Source: Aurantibrevibacter litoralis
GTDB taxonomy: Bacteria > Bacteroidota > Bacteroidia > Flavobacteriales > Flavobacteriaceae
Assembly (NCBI RefSeq): GCF_034651555.1
Contig: NZ_JAYEEQ010000020.1
Location: forward strand, 5,335-69,334
DNA length: 64,000 nt
Direction: 5' to 3'
Position 1 is the first letter of the stretch. Each line of letters opens with the position of its first letter. The position numbers and the translations under genes are program-made. A model generated the notes under the pieces. It did no database searches. It worked only from the letters and a program-made list of their open reading frames with translations, and was not told the DNA's origin. Below are positions 7,734 through 16,178 of the stretch, in pieces.

Positions 7734-8891
7734 TTATCTTTTAGACACCAATATACTTACTGCATTTCCACCGAAACCCACTGCATTAACCATAATTTTT
7801 CGCAATTTCAAGGGCGCTTTCTTATAGTTTATATACGGCACTTTAATAAATTTTTGGTGTTGTAACATCAATACGGCCATTTGTAAGCTAAACATCCCGG
7901 AAGCACCAAAAGTATGCCCAATTTTCCATTTGTTATTGGTTAGTGCCGGGAGCTGTTTTTGAAATACCCTTTCTATAGCGAACCGTTCTGCAATGTCGCC
8001 TTTTAGAGTGCCCGGGGCATGCATAACCACAGCATCGACTTCATCTGCCGAAGTATGCGCTAACGCCATTTGCATGGAACGTTGAAAACACACGGCATCG
8101 GTTGAAATAGAAATATTGTGTTCCAATGGTTCCGTAGCATACCCAATACCCTCAATAACTGCTAATGCATTATGTGTAATACCCTTCTCCAAAGTACAGA
8201 CCGATGCGCCTTCTCCGAGTGCCATAGAATTTCTTTTTTTGTCAAAATCCATAGCGCGACAGGGATAGTGGTCACTGCCATCGGCATATATCTTTAGTGC
8301 CTTCATTTGGGCAATCGTAAAAACCGTTAGTGGCGCTTCACTACCACCTACCAAAAACGTATCGGCCATACCGCTACCAATCCACGCTATACCGTTTAGA
8401 ACTGCATGCAGCCCGGTGGAGCAGGTAATAGAATGTGAAATTTCCGGTCCCAAAGTGCCCAAATCATGCGCAACCCAAGAGGAGATATTCCCTAAGGTTG
8501 TGGTTGGTGATGCAAGTGTTGATGTTTTCTTATCTCGGATAAATTCCTCATGGTACTTTTCAAAAAGCGTTGTTGCACCTCTAGAAGAACCGATGTTAAT
8601 GCCAAAATTACGGTTGCCTATCCAACCCGCATCCGCAATGGCCTTTCTGGCTACATATAAAGCATAAAGGACACTTGGATCTAGATTTTTATATTTGGCA
8701 TCTGATGTTTTTAGTTGCCCTATTTCGGCTCTTGCATGCGCCGATAAAGGTGCTATCCATGCTTCATTTTCTTGAAAAAAATCCCGCTGAAAAAAATGGT
8801 CATCATGCTGATAACCACGCCAAATTTCATCGGTAGAAATGCCTATGGGGGAGATGGAAGAGAACGCTGTTATAGAAATGGGTGACAACAT
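7734..8891 (-). CDS. Beta-ketoacyl synthase in the biotin cluster
   Basis: Condensing enzyme of the KAS I/II thiolase fold, 385 residues. A complete Cys-His-His set is visible: active Cys in SITCSTGLHAVLNG, first His in VVMHAPGTLKGD (family HGTGT, here HAPGT) and second His in KIGHTFGASGM. The family motif GEGASVCTLE is also present. It lies between bioB and bioA in the same direction, 25 bases after bioA. The likely role is chain building for the pimeloyl moiety or transfer to BioF, an inference from context only; no bioC or bioH is in the window. A general FabF role is less likely because FabF is usually larger and clusters with acpP. Confidence 0.8.
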   Translation of the reverse strand: MLSPISITAFSSISPIGISTDEIWRGYQHDDHFFQRDFFQENEAWIAPLSAHARAEIGQLKTSDAKYKNLDPSVLYALYVARKAIADAGWIGNRNFGINIGSSRGATTLFEKYHEEFIRDKKTSTLASPTTTLGNISSWVAHDLGTLGPEISHSITCSTGLHAVLNGIAWIGSGMADTFLVGGSEAPLTVFTIAQMKALKIYADGSDHYPCRAMDFDKKRNSMALGEGASVCTLEKGITHNALAVIEGIGYATEPLEHNISISTDAVCFQRSMQMALAHTSADEVDAVVMHAPGTLKGDIAERFAIERVFQKQLPALTNNKWKIGHTFGASGMFSLQMAVLMLQHQKFIKVPYINYKKAPLKLRKIMVNAVGFGGNAVSILVSKR

Positions 8892-8916
8892 AGAACGTAT
8901 AGGGTAGCTTTAAAAA

Positions 8917-10185
8917 TTACACCAAATCCAGAGCAGATTGTATGGCGGAATATATTTTTTTCATTTGTTTTTTAGAAATCGTATACGGAGCCAAAATATA
9001 GATGGTGTTACCCAAAGGACGCAAAAAAACACCGTGATTCATAAAATGGTGAAACAGTTTGTTCCGTAAATCTCCGTAGCGTTCCATGGCCACGGCCAAG
9101 TCCAAGGCATATATGATGCCTGTTTGTCTTGTATGTGCTACTTTGGGATGTGTTCTAATTTCGACATCGAACTTCTGATGCCATTTTTGGATACGCTGTA
9201 TTTTTTTTTGAATTTTGTTCGATTTAAGTAATGCAATACCTGCCAATGCAGCGGCACAAGCAATAGGATTTGCCGTATAGGTGTGCCCATGAAATAGACC
9301 TTTTGCTAAATCGTCGCTGTAAAATGCATCGAAAACATCTTGTGTACAAGTTGTAATAGCCATAGGAACCATCCCTGCCGTTAATGCTTTAGAAAGGCAC
9401 ATCATATCGGGTTTGATAGGGATATAGTCCGAGGCGAAAAATTGCCCAGTTTTGCCAAATCCGGTCATAACTTCATCTGCAATGGTCAAAACCTTATGGG
9501 AAGATACAAGTTCAAGTATCGGGGCAAGGTGTTCTGCATTGTACATTTGCATGGCCGCCGCACCCTGCACCAAGGGTTCGTATATAAAAGCCGCTATATC
9601 GTTTTTTTGAAGTCTTTGTGTTAAAAAATTTAAGGTGGCGTCCAAGTTCGCTGAGGTTGGTATAGGAATGCGTTCTACCGCCAAACTAAAATCTGTAAAA
9701 GACCCGTTATATACAGAGAGGCCCGAAACGGACATGGCACCGAATGTATCCCCATGAAAACCATTTTCGAATGCCAGAAAAACCGATCGTTTATCACCTC
9801 GGTTATCATGGTACTGTAATGCCATTTTTAAGGCGATATCCACCGCCGTAGAACCATTATCCGAAAAAAATAATTTATTTTGATTGTGCGGTAGCATTTT
9901 TATGAGTGCTTCCGATAATGCTACGGCGGGTTGGTGTGTAAAACCGCTAAATACCACCTGATCTAAAATCTGCAGTTGCTCTTGTACTTTTTCAACTATT
10001 TTTTCATTACAATGACCGTACATGCACGTGTACCAAGAGGCAATACCATCTATATATTCTTTACCCGCCTCATCGGTCAAAACACATCCTTTTGCCGTGG
10101 TAATGGCCAACATATCCGGATAAAGTTTGTGTTGTGTAAGGGGATGCCAAAGATGCTGTTTATCTCTTTTGGAAATATTTTTCAA
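8917..10185 (-). CDS. bioA: Adenosylmethionine-8-amino-7-oxononanoate aminotransferase
   Basis: PLP-dependent aminotransferase that makes 7,8-diaminopelargonate with SAM as amino donor. The N-terminus DKQHLWHPLTQHKLYPDM is diagnostic. The PLP region includes FFSDNGSTAVDIALKMALQY, FENGFHGDTFGAMSVSG and LTIADEVMTGFGKTGQFFASD, and the Schiff-base Lys is in MMCLSKALTAGMVPMAI. HGHTYTANPIACAAALA follows. At 422 residues the length is normal. First gene of the bioA-KS-bioB unit, divergent from the glycosyltransferase. Confidence 0.96.
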   Translation of the reverse strand: MKNISKRDKQHLWHPLTQHKLYPDMLAITTAKGCVLTDEAGKEYIDGIASWYTCMYGHCNEKIVEKVQEQLQILDQVVFSGFTHQPAVALSEALIKMLPHNQNKLFFSDNGSTAVDIALKMALQYHDNRGDKRSVFLAFENGFHGDTFGAMSVSGLSVYNGSFTDFSLAVERIPIPTSANLDATLNFLTQRLQKNDIAAFIYEPLVQGAAAMQMYNAEHLAPILELVSSHKVLTIADEVMTGFGKTGQFFASDYIPIKPDMMCLSKALTAGMVPMAITTCTQDVFDAFYSDDLAKGLFHGHTYTANPIACAAALAGIALLKSNKIQKKIQRIQKWHQKFDVEIRTHPKVAHTRQTGIIYALDLAVAMERYGDLRNKLFHHFMNHGVFLRPLGNTIYILAPYTISKKQMKKIYSAIQSALDLV

Positions 10186-10271
10186 CCTTCATCGTTTTAA
10201 AGTTATAGAAACCTTTTATATTGTTTTTTAATTTACCTTGCAAAGATCAATAAATTATCCTTTAAGGACTA

Positions 10272-11759
10272 ATGCTGACAAAAATTGCTCATTACCTTAC
10301 GCCAAATTACGCTAATCTTAGCCTATGGCGGGTTTTTTGGATTCTTTTCTGGGTTACTCTTTTTATTCGTTTTCCTTTTTTTTTCAGAGACTACATCGAT
10401 AGGGATGAAAGTACTTTTATCCTCATGGGTCAATCGTGGGTAGATGGGTATTTACCGTATACCCAATTATGGGATTTAAAACCACCTATTGTATTTCTCT
10501 TTTTTGCGATCATCATTTCAATTTTTGGAAAAAGTTTTATCGCCATTCGTTTTTTTGGCTGTCTTTTAGTCGTTATTAGTGCCCTTTTCACTTTTAAAAT
10601 AGCCGCTACCATCAGCACCAAGAAAGTTGCTTTTTGGGCTGCTCTCGGTTGTGCCCTTTTACAAAGTATGTTTGGGAGCGTACAAGGTGTAATGTCCGAA
10701 CATATCAGTATGGCTTTTTTTATGCCTGCCCTATATCTTATTTTAAAGAAGAATTCTGTTTTTTGGGTTTTTACGGCAGGGGTACTCATGGGACTTGCGG
10801 TCATGACCAAACTAAACTTAGCGTATGCCGTACTTTTAGTGGGTCTATTTATACTCTATGTAGCTTTTACAAAAAATTATATTTCTAAAGGGCTAGGGCT
10901 TGCCACAGCGTATGCGTTTGGCATCCTTCTTGTCATTTTTTGTACTTTTTTGCCCTATTACGATAAAGGCATCTCTTTGGTATGGTGGCATTCTGTAGTA
11001 CGTGCGTCATTGGAATACGCAGATACGACATGGGCGTCTACCCTAAAAATGACCCCCTTTTTTTTATTTATTGCTCTTTTTTTTCTTTGGGTTTGGAAGA
11101 AAAAATACATCAACCTTAAAAATATACACCAACAGATTTTAATGATCGCTTTTTTGGGAATTCTTTTTTCCTTTGTTAAGGCAGGTCATATCAATGGTCA
11201 TTACCTCATTCAACTATACCCTATCTTAATCATCTTTTTTGCGCTATCTGTGAGTAGCATTCCTTTTCCGGCTACATGGAACTATAAACCCTATGTACTG
11301 CTTTTAGTATTGTTGCCCGTGGAGGCTTACAATGAATACTACACTATTACAGAAAATAAAGAAGAAGAAGGCTCCTATTACAACGGCGAGGGGTTTGAGG
11401 TTCCGGAGTATATTGCAAAAAATAACCTAAGCGCAAATAATATACTATTTCTCGATTTTCATATCGGCTACTGGGTAATGGGTAGAAAACCGCCTACACT
11501 ATCTTCTACGCACCCGAGCAATCTTTGCAGAGACGAATTATTTCCTTTTTACCAGAACCCAAGAACATCGTCCTTAGAAGAGATACAATTTGTACTGCGA
11601 GAACTTAAGCCCGAACTTATCGTTACCCGAAAAAATAGACGGCTGTTTGAAAAACATTATACAGCGGAAAATACATATATGGCAAACTATCTTGCTACAG
11701 AATACGACACCATACAGACTATAGATAATGCCCTTATATACAAACGTTTAAAGAAGTAG
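10272..11759 (+). CDS. GT-C family (GT39/ArnT-like) membrane glycosyltransferase
   Basis: 495-residue polytopic membrane protein with about ten or more hydrophobic helices through residue 350 and a soluble C-terminal domain. The first loop carries the acidic pair of the family: RDYIDRDESTFILMGQSWVDG, with PYTQLWDLKPPIVF after it. This is the dolichol- or undecaprenyl-phosphate sugar-dependent GT-C pattern. The acceptor cannot be told from sequence. It interrupts the biotin genes on the opposite strand and its 3' end overlaps the bioD stop by 12 bases, which suggests insertion into an older biotin block. Confidence 0.75.
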   Translation: MLTKIAHYLTPNYANLSLWRVFWILFWVTLFIRFPFFFRDYIDRDESTFILMGQSWVDGYLPYTQLWDLKPPIVFLFFAIIISIFGKSFIAIRFFGCLLVVISALFTFKIAATISTKKVAFWAALGCALLQSMFGSVQGVMSEHISMAFFMPALYLILKKNSVFWVFTAGVLMGLAVMTKLNLAYAVLLVGLFILYVAFTKNYISKGLGLATAYAFGILLVIFCTFLPYYDKGISLVWWHSVVRASLEYADTTWASTLKMTPFFLFIALFFLWVWKKKYINLKNIHQQILMIAFLGILFSFVKAGHINGHYLIQLYPILIIFFALSVSSIPFPATWNYKPYVLLLVLLPVEAYNEYYTITENKEEEGSYYNGEGFEVPEYIAKNNLSANNILFLDFHIGYWVMGRKPPTLSSTHPSNLCRDELFPFYQNPRTSSLEEIQFVLRELKPELIVTRKNRRLFEKHYTAENTYMANYLATEYDTIQTIDNALIYKRLKK

Positions 11760-12365
11760 AAGGTCTTTTTGCCAAAGTGTTGCGTACTTTTTAACAGTGC
11801 TTTTATTAAAATCGGGTTCGTGTTCCAAACGTCCTAGAAAAGTAGCCCCGGTCTTTTTTAAAATAACACGTTCGGTGTCTTTATTTTCCGATCCATTAAA
11901 GATGATAGCGACTTCATATCCCCTTTGCTGAAGCCATAATACCGTAAGCAGTGTATGATTGATGCTTCCCAAATAATGTTGCGAAACTACGACTACTTTA
12001 TAATTGGGCATTATAAGATCCAAAATCGTATCCGAATCGGTAAGGGGCACTAAAATACCTCCTGCACCTTCAATTATAAGGTGATTTTCCGTAGCGGGCT
12101 CTTCTATACGGTTAATGTCTATTGTAATATTTTCCAATGCTGCAGCTGCATGGGGACTTAGCGCATTTTTTAACTGGTACTTGCTGGGATGAATTACTGT
12201 TTTAGAATTGGATATGAGACTAGTTACCCGATCACTATCTGTGTATTCTAAGTCGCCTGCCTGCACGGGTTTCCAATAATCGGCTTCCAGTGCCTCTGCG
12301 AGTATGGCGCAAACCATAGTTTTTCCAACATTCGTAGAAATTCCTGTTACAAATATATGTTGCAT
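11748..12365 (-). CDS. bioD: Dethiobiotin synthetase
   Basis: ATP-dependent carboxylation and ring closure of diaminopelargonate to dethiobiotin. The P-loop variant TGISTNVGKT is near the N-terminus, followed by YWKPVQAGD, LIIEGAGGILVPL and KVVVVSQHYLGSINHTLLT. At 205 residues it is close to the usual 225. The ATG at 12365 (MQHIFVTGIS) is chosen; upstream in-frame codons would add 11 residues with no family match. It is followed on the minus strand by the convergent glycosyltransferase and preceded by the DUF2007 gene. Confidence 0.93.
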   Translation of the reverse strand: MQHIFVTGISTNVGKTMVCAILAEALEADYWKPVQAGDLEYTDSDRVTSLISNSKTVIHPSKYQLKNALSPHAAAALENITIDINRIEEPATENHLIIEGAGGILVPLTDSDTILDLIMPNYKVVVVSQHYLGSINHTLLTVLWLQQRGYEVAIIFNGSENKDTERVILKKTGATFLGRLEHEPDFNKSTVKKYATLWQKDLLLL

Positions 12366-12410
12366 ATGTTCGCTATTCAAGTTCATTAATGTTCCCAATA
12401 AGGTATTATG

Positions 12411-12800
12411 CTATACATGTAGTGGGTTTGTAATCATGTTACAATTTAGGCATTTATATTTTCTTTTTTCGAAAAACGGAAACAGTTTATAAAAAACTCC
12501 CCGGCGGGCATAATATGATTCTGACCTAGCTGCTTTGCAGTTGGGGCAGATAATCGGATGGCCATGAGCATCTACGGCATAATTTCTTAGGGTATTATAA
12601 ATGCGTAATGCTTGTTCGGCATCTTCCTCATAGACCATTACTTTTACCCCGCCAATGGCGTTGCTAATCAAGGGATCTGCGTTCACGATGTTTTCATCCT
12701 TTAGAAAAACAGCAATCCCTTCAGACGTTAGCTTTCCTTTTAAAATTTCAACATCTGCTACATACTCGAAGGCGCCGAGCACAAAAAATTTTTCCTTCAT
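12411..12800 (-). CDS. DUF2007 protein with C-terminal zinc ribbon
   Basis: 129-residue cytosolic protein. Residues 3-70 form a DUF2007 domain (FVLGAFEYVADVEILKGKLTSEGI, then GGVKVMVYEEDAEQALRI), a PII-like fold often named putative signal-transducing protein. A four-Cys zinc ribbon follows, CPNC then about 30 residues later CLNC. The function is unknown. It sits between bioF and bioD on the same strand. The dispersed repeat begins only six bases upstream of its start codon, so its promoter or read-through from bioF must cross that repeat. Confidence 0.75.
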   Translation of the reverse strand: MKEKFFVLGAFEYVADVEILKGKLTSEGIAVFLKDENIVNADPLISNAIGGVKVMVYEEDAEQALRIYNTLRNYAVDAHGHPIICPNCKAARSESYYARRGVFYKLFPFFEKRKYKCLNCNMITNPLHV

Positions 12801-12805
12801 TGGTT

Positions 12806-13022
12806 TTCAATCTAAAGATTCCCCGACCCTTGGGTAGGGGTTTCCTATTTACCTCTCCTTTGGAGAGGTCGGAACTGCCTTTTTGCAGTTCCGGGTGAGG
12901 TAAAATACAAAATTTCGGATTTTGGCTCAAAGGCCAAAATGAAACTGGCGAAACCCGTGCTGAGCGCAGTAGAAGTATACCCCTATGGCTTGCCTCGGGG
13001 ATAGTCAGTTTCAAGAAATTTT
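12806..13022 (-). repeat. Dispersed structured repeat, copy 1
   Basis: About 215 bases, nearly identical to a second copy at 30482-30676 and in the same orientation. It contains a series of small hairpins: CCCCGACCCTTGGGTAGGGG, CTCTCCTTTGGAGAG, GGAACTGCCTTTTTGCAGTTCC and TTGGCTCAAAGGCCAA. This copy has about 25 extra bases near 12954-12980 relative to copy 2. Read on the minus strand it begins inside bioF, supplying the last residues LETDYPRGKP and the stop codon. Confidence 0.85.
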
Positions 13023-14182
13023 TTATTTAATGTACCTAGTAATTCCAGTGCCAATTCTATTTCTTCTTTAGAATTATAACTGTGCAAACAGAATCTTAAT
13101 CGTTCTTGACCTAACGGAACTGTTGGTGCTAAAATTGGTTTTATATTAAATCCATTTTCTTGTAATTGTGAGGCAACTTTTTTTGCCTTTTCATTGCCTG
13201 AAATAATACAGCAATGTATGGCCGAATCGCTCGGGATAAAGGAATCCTGTAATCCCAATTTTAACATCCGCGCTTTGAATATTGAAATATTTTTATAAAG
13301 TTGCGCGCGGTCGTCTTCTCCTTGTTCTATAGCATATTCATAAGCCGAAATTACGGACGCAATGGTGTGTGGCGTAAGTGCAGTGGTATAAATAAGGCTT
13401 CGCGCAAAATTCACTAAATAGGTTTTAAGCATGGTACTTCCTACAATGGCCGCTCCATGGCAACCCATAGCTTTTCCAAACGTAATTATGCGCGCAAATA
13501 CCTGAGTATGCAGTTCTAAATCCTGTAAAAGCCCTGTTCCCTTTGGTCCAAAAACACCAATGGCGTGTGCTTCATCTACCACAAGTCTATAGTTATTTGA
13601 GGTACAAAACTGAGCCAGCGCCCTTACGTTGGGTGTGTCTCCATCCATAGAAAAAACAGATTCCGTAACAATATATATTTCCGTCTCCGGTGGTGCCGAC
13701 TGCTGCTGCAGCACTCTGGAAATGACCTGTGTAAGATCTTCCAAATCATTATGGGCAAACTTATAGCCCTTGGCCATACCGGCGTCAATCCCATCGCGAA
13801 TACTAGCGTGTATATATTCGTCGAAAAAAACGAGATCACCCCGCTGGGGCACGACTGTAAAAAAACCTAGGTTCGCATCGTACCCGGAGTTAAAAACGAG
13901 GGCGCTTTCTGTTTGATACGTGCGCGCAAGAATATCTTCTAATACCTTGTATAGAGAATGGTTGCCGGTTAATAAACGCGACCCGGTAGCTCCATTCTGA
14001 AAATCGCCTTGATTTAAAAGGAGTTGAAACGTGTGGGCATAAATGGTTTGATTTTTTGCAAAACCGAGATAGTCATTGGAAGAAAAATCGATTAAATTAT
14101 TTCTTTGTGGAAGTAGCCTTAAGGCATTTTCCCGCTCACGTTTGGTAAGCTTTTCAGCTAGTTTTATTGGAAAATCTGACAT
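12983..14182 (-). CDS. bioF: 8-amino-7-oxononanoate synthase
   Basis: PLP-dependent enzyme joining pimeloyl thioester and L-alanine. The 399-residue alpha-oxoamine synthase shows LIDFSSNDYLGFA at the N-terminus, TGSRLLTGN, LVFNSGYDANLGF, LVVDEAHAIGVFGPKGTG and the PLP lysine in ARIITFGKAMGCHGAAIVG. The alternative, glycine C-acetyltransferase, is disfavoured by the biotin context. The last ten residues, LETDYPRGKP, are encoded by the dispersed repeat and look like an acquired tail rather than native sequence. First gene of the bioF-DUF2007-bioD unit. Confidence 0.93.
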   Translation of the reverse strand: MSDFPIKLAEKLTKRERENALRLLPQRNNLIDFSSNDYLGFAKNQTIYAHTFQLLLNQGDFQNGATGSRLLTGNHSLYKVLEDILARTYQTESALVFNSGYDANLGFFTVVPQRGDLVFFDEYIHASIRDGIDAGMAKGYKFAHNDLEDLTQVISRVLQQQSAPPETEIYIVTESVFSMDGDTPNVRALAQFCTSNNYRLVVDEAHAIGVFGPKGTGLLQDLELHTQVFARIITFGKAMGCHGAAIVGSTMLKTYLVNFARSLIYTTALTPHTIASVISAYEYAIEQGEDDRAQLYKNISIFKARMLKLGLQDSFIPSDSAIHCCIISGNEKAKKVASQLQENGFNIKPILAPTVPLGQERLRFCLHSYNSKEEIELALELLGTLNKKFLETDYPRGKP

Positions 14183-14330
14183 AGAACAAATGTAGCACTT
14201 CGCGATTTATGTAGTATATTCGGAATTATAATTCTATGTGAAATTTTGATAAAACACCAAAGCAATACTGTGAAAATTCAGAAATAGTGAGGTCGTTCGC
14301 AAAAAGTATGATGCTATAACCCCAATGTAA

Positions 14331-14867
14331 ATGATGATGATTACTCGAGTAACCAACGAGGATGAATTAAAGCAAATTCTGGCGTTGCAACAAAAAAACC
14401 TTTTAACCGGAATACCCTTGGCCGAAAAAGAAAAGGAAGGCTTTGTTACAGTGGCGCATACCTTAGCTTTGCTGGAGCAGATGAACAAGGTATGTGCGCA
14501 CATCATCGCCAAGGATCAAGACAAGGTGGTTGGGTATGCCCTTTGTATGCATGTTCAATTTGCGGAGGAGATAGAAATTTTACAACCTATGTTCCGAGAA
14601 ATTGAAACGGTACTTCCAAAAAATGAAATGTATTTGGTGATGGGGCAAATCTGTATCGAAAAAGCATATCGCAAAATGGGAATTTTTAGAAAATTATATG
14701 AAACCATGGCCAATGCAGTAAAGTTGGAGTATCGCCATATTATTACTGAAGTAGATGCCCAAAATGAACGTTCCTTACAAGCGCATTATGCCGTGGGATT
14801 TAAAGATTTGAAAAAGTATACTTCGGGAGGACAAGATTGGAAATTGATTGGTTTGGAAGCTAAATAA
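14331..14867 (+). CDS. GNAT-family N-acetyltransferase
   Basis: 178-residue acetyltransferase. The acetyl-CoA loop is in YLVMGQICIEKAYRKMGIFRKLYETM, with the conserved strand before it and an Asn in VDAQNERSLQAHYAVGF, the usual motif B. The substrate is unknown. It has three possible Met codons in the first four; the first is given. Single gene, divergent from bioF. Confidence 0.82.
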   Translation: MMMITRVTNEDELKQILALQQKNLLTGIPLAEKEKEGFVTVAHTLALLEQMNKVCAHIIAKDQDKVVGYALCMHVQFAEEIEILQPMFREIETVLPKNEMYLVMGQICIEKAYRKMGIFRKLYETMANAVKLEYRHIITEVDAQNERSLQAHYAVGFKDLKKYTSGGQDWKLIGLEAK

Positions 14868-14898
14868 AATTTTTATTATTGTTTTTTGATAATTTAAT

Positions 14899-14923
14899 TA
14901 TATTTGTTATTGTTAAACAATAA
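14899..14923 (+). promoter_or_regulatory. Promoter and palindromic operator of the DUF2975/XRE pair
   Basis: A -7 element TATATTTG (14899-14906) is followed at once by a perfect palindrome, TTATTGTT-A-AACAATAA (14907-14923), just before the DUF2975 start. A further half-site TTATTGTT lies at 14876-14883. A dyad between promoter and start is what an autorepressing XRE protein would bind; the binding protein is inferred to be the downstream regulator. Confidence 0.55.
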
Positions 14924-14934
14924 TTATTTAAGTT

Positions 14935-15468
14935 ATGAACACTAATTTTCTTTACTTCAAAACATTTGGTTCAAAGTCTTTATCAACCATACTTTTTTAT
15001 CTCTTTAGGACTTTATCCCTACTAACCCTATCAACTGTAATTTATGTCATCTTTTCCATTTTGATGGGTAAGTTTCAAATTGAAAGTGGCAGGTATTATA
15101 TACGTATTCCATTCACAAATTCTTCCATACATGGTGATTATCAATTTAATGTAATTTTGACAGTTTTAATCGTCTTATTTTTTGGAGCAATTTTTTTTTA
15201 TATCCTCTCAAACATTTTCAAAGCATTAGGAGCCAGGATAATATTTAATAAAAAGTCGATTACCAATCTTCATTTTTTTACAATTTTAAATCTAGTCGTA
15301 GCTCCAATAGTCTATCTTCTTATTCATTTTCCTATAATGGAAAAAACAGATTATAAAGACATTCACAATCTTATTTTGCATTTGATTTTTGGAGTAATTG
15401 CTCTTTTTTTGACACAAATTTTCAAAAATGGATATAAAATACAAATGGAAAACGACCTAACAATTTAG
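14935..15468 (+). CDS. DUF2975 membrane protein
   Basis: 177-residue membrane protein with four hydrophobic helices (around residues 20-43, 70-95, 118-135 and 145-160), the topology of DUF2975. These proteins are regularly encoded immediately before a small Cro/C1-type regulator, as here, where only two bases separate the genes. They are thought to modulate the partner regulator, but no mechanism is established. The ATG at 14935 lies 12 bases after the palindromic operator. Confidence 0.75.
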   Translation: MNTNFLYFKTFGSKSLSTILFYLFRTLSLLTLSTVIYVIFSILMGKFQIESGRYYIRIPFTNSSIHGDYQFNVILTVLIVLFFGAIFFYILSNIFKALGARIIFNKKSITNLHFFTILNLVVAPIVYLLIHFPIMEKTDYKDIHNLILHLIFGVIALFLTQIFKNGYKIQMENDLTI

Positions 15469-15470
15469 TC

Positions 15471-15683
15471 ATGGGTATCGTCGTAAACTTAGAGTTTATT
15501 TTATCAGAAAAAAAAATTAAGAGTAAGGAGCTTGCTGAAATAATCGGAATTACAGAGGCAAATCTTTCTATACTTAAATCAGGTAAGGCAAAAGCGATTC
15601 GCTTTTCTACCTTGGAGGCCATTTGTGTAGCATTAAACTGTCAACCTGCTGATATATTAGAATATAAGGAAGATCCTTTATGA
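15471..15683 (+). CDS. Small XRE-type (YozG-like) transcriptional regulator
   Basis: 70-residue protein that is almost entirely a helix-turn-helix: LEFILSEKKIKSKELAEIIG, then ITEANLSILKSGKAKAIRF and STLEAICVALNCQPADILEY. This is the Cro/C1 fold of the short YozG group. It probably acts as a dimer on the dyad at 14907-14923 and so controls its own operon. The start is two bases after the DUF2975 stop, indicating coupled translation. Confidence 0.88.
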   Translation: MGIVVNLEFILSEKKIKSKELAEIIGITEANLSILKSGKAKAIRFSTLEAICVALNCQPADILEYKEDPL

Positions 15684-15817
15684 TTCTCCTTTTTAATTAT
15701 TATTTTAGTTCAAAGTGGACTGTAACTTATGGAAACTTTTTTGTCAAAATGACAATAAAATTGTATCAAATACTGTATTTGCGGACAAGCCAATGTATTT
15801 CAGTTTTCTATTATTAA

Positions 15818-16096
15818 TTAGTCTGCCAGAATAATCACTTTATTATCTTTCATTTCAAGAGTGCCACTCGATATCGCAAGCACGGTCTTCCCTAAGTTAT
15901 CTTTGGTAAACTTCTTTTCATTTGCTTCAGAGAGAGCAACATTCCCTTCTATTTTAACTTTACCTTGTTGAAGTAAAGAAACTATAGGGGCGTGGTTATT
16001 CAATACTTGGAATTCGCCATCTACCCCGGGGACAGATACCGATACAACATCTCCTGCAAATAAAGTGGCTTCCGGTGATACAATTTCTAGATACAT
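15818..16096 (-). CDS. atpC: F1 ATP synthase epsilon subunit
   Basis: 92-residue epsilon subunit consisting of the N-terminal beta-sandwich only (MYLEIVSPEATLFAGDVVSVSVPGVDGEFQVLNNHAPIVSLL), without the C-terminal helical hairpin. The short form is usual in Bacteroidota. It follows atpD on the minus strand; the remaining F0F1 genes are not in this window, which agrees with the split atp organisation of the phylum. Confidence 0.93.
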   Translation of the reverse strand: MYLEIVSPEATLFAGDVVSVSVPGVDGEFQVLNNHAPIVSLLQQGKVKIEGNVALSEANEKKFTKDNLGKTVLAISSGTLEMKDNKVIILAD

Positions 16097-16102
16097 TTTT
16101 TT

Positions 16103-16178
16103 TAGTTGTTGGTTGTTGGTTGATCGTTGATGGTATTTTCTAGTTACTGAAAACTAACAACTGTCAACCGTCAACTAT
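16103..16178. repeat. TTG-rich inverted repeats between atpD and atpC
   Basis: GTTGTTGGTTGTTGGTTGATC on the left and ACTAACAACTGTCAACCGTC on the right are imperfectly complementary and can fold into a hairpin in the intercistronic gap. The gap of about 80 bases has no other content. Confidence 0.5.

Noticed and set aside
12748..13014. Minus-strand ORF of 88 codons across the dispersed repeat
   Set aside because: It reads the repeat hairpins in a second frame (KPLPKGRGIFRL), and the same wording recurs in copy 2; such peptides are a known artefact of structured repeats.
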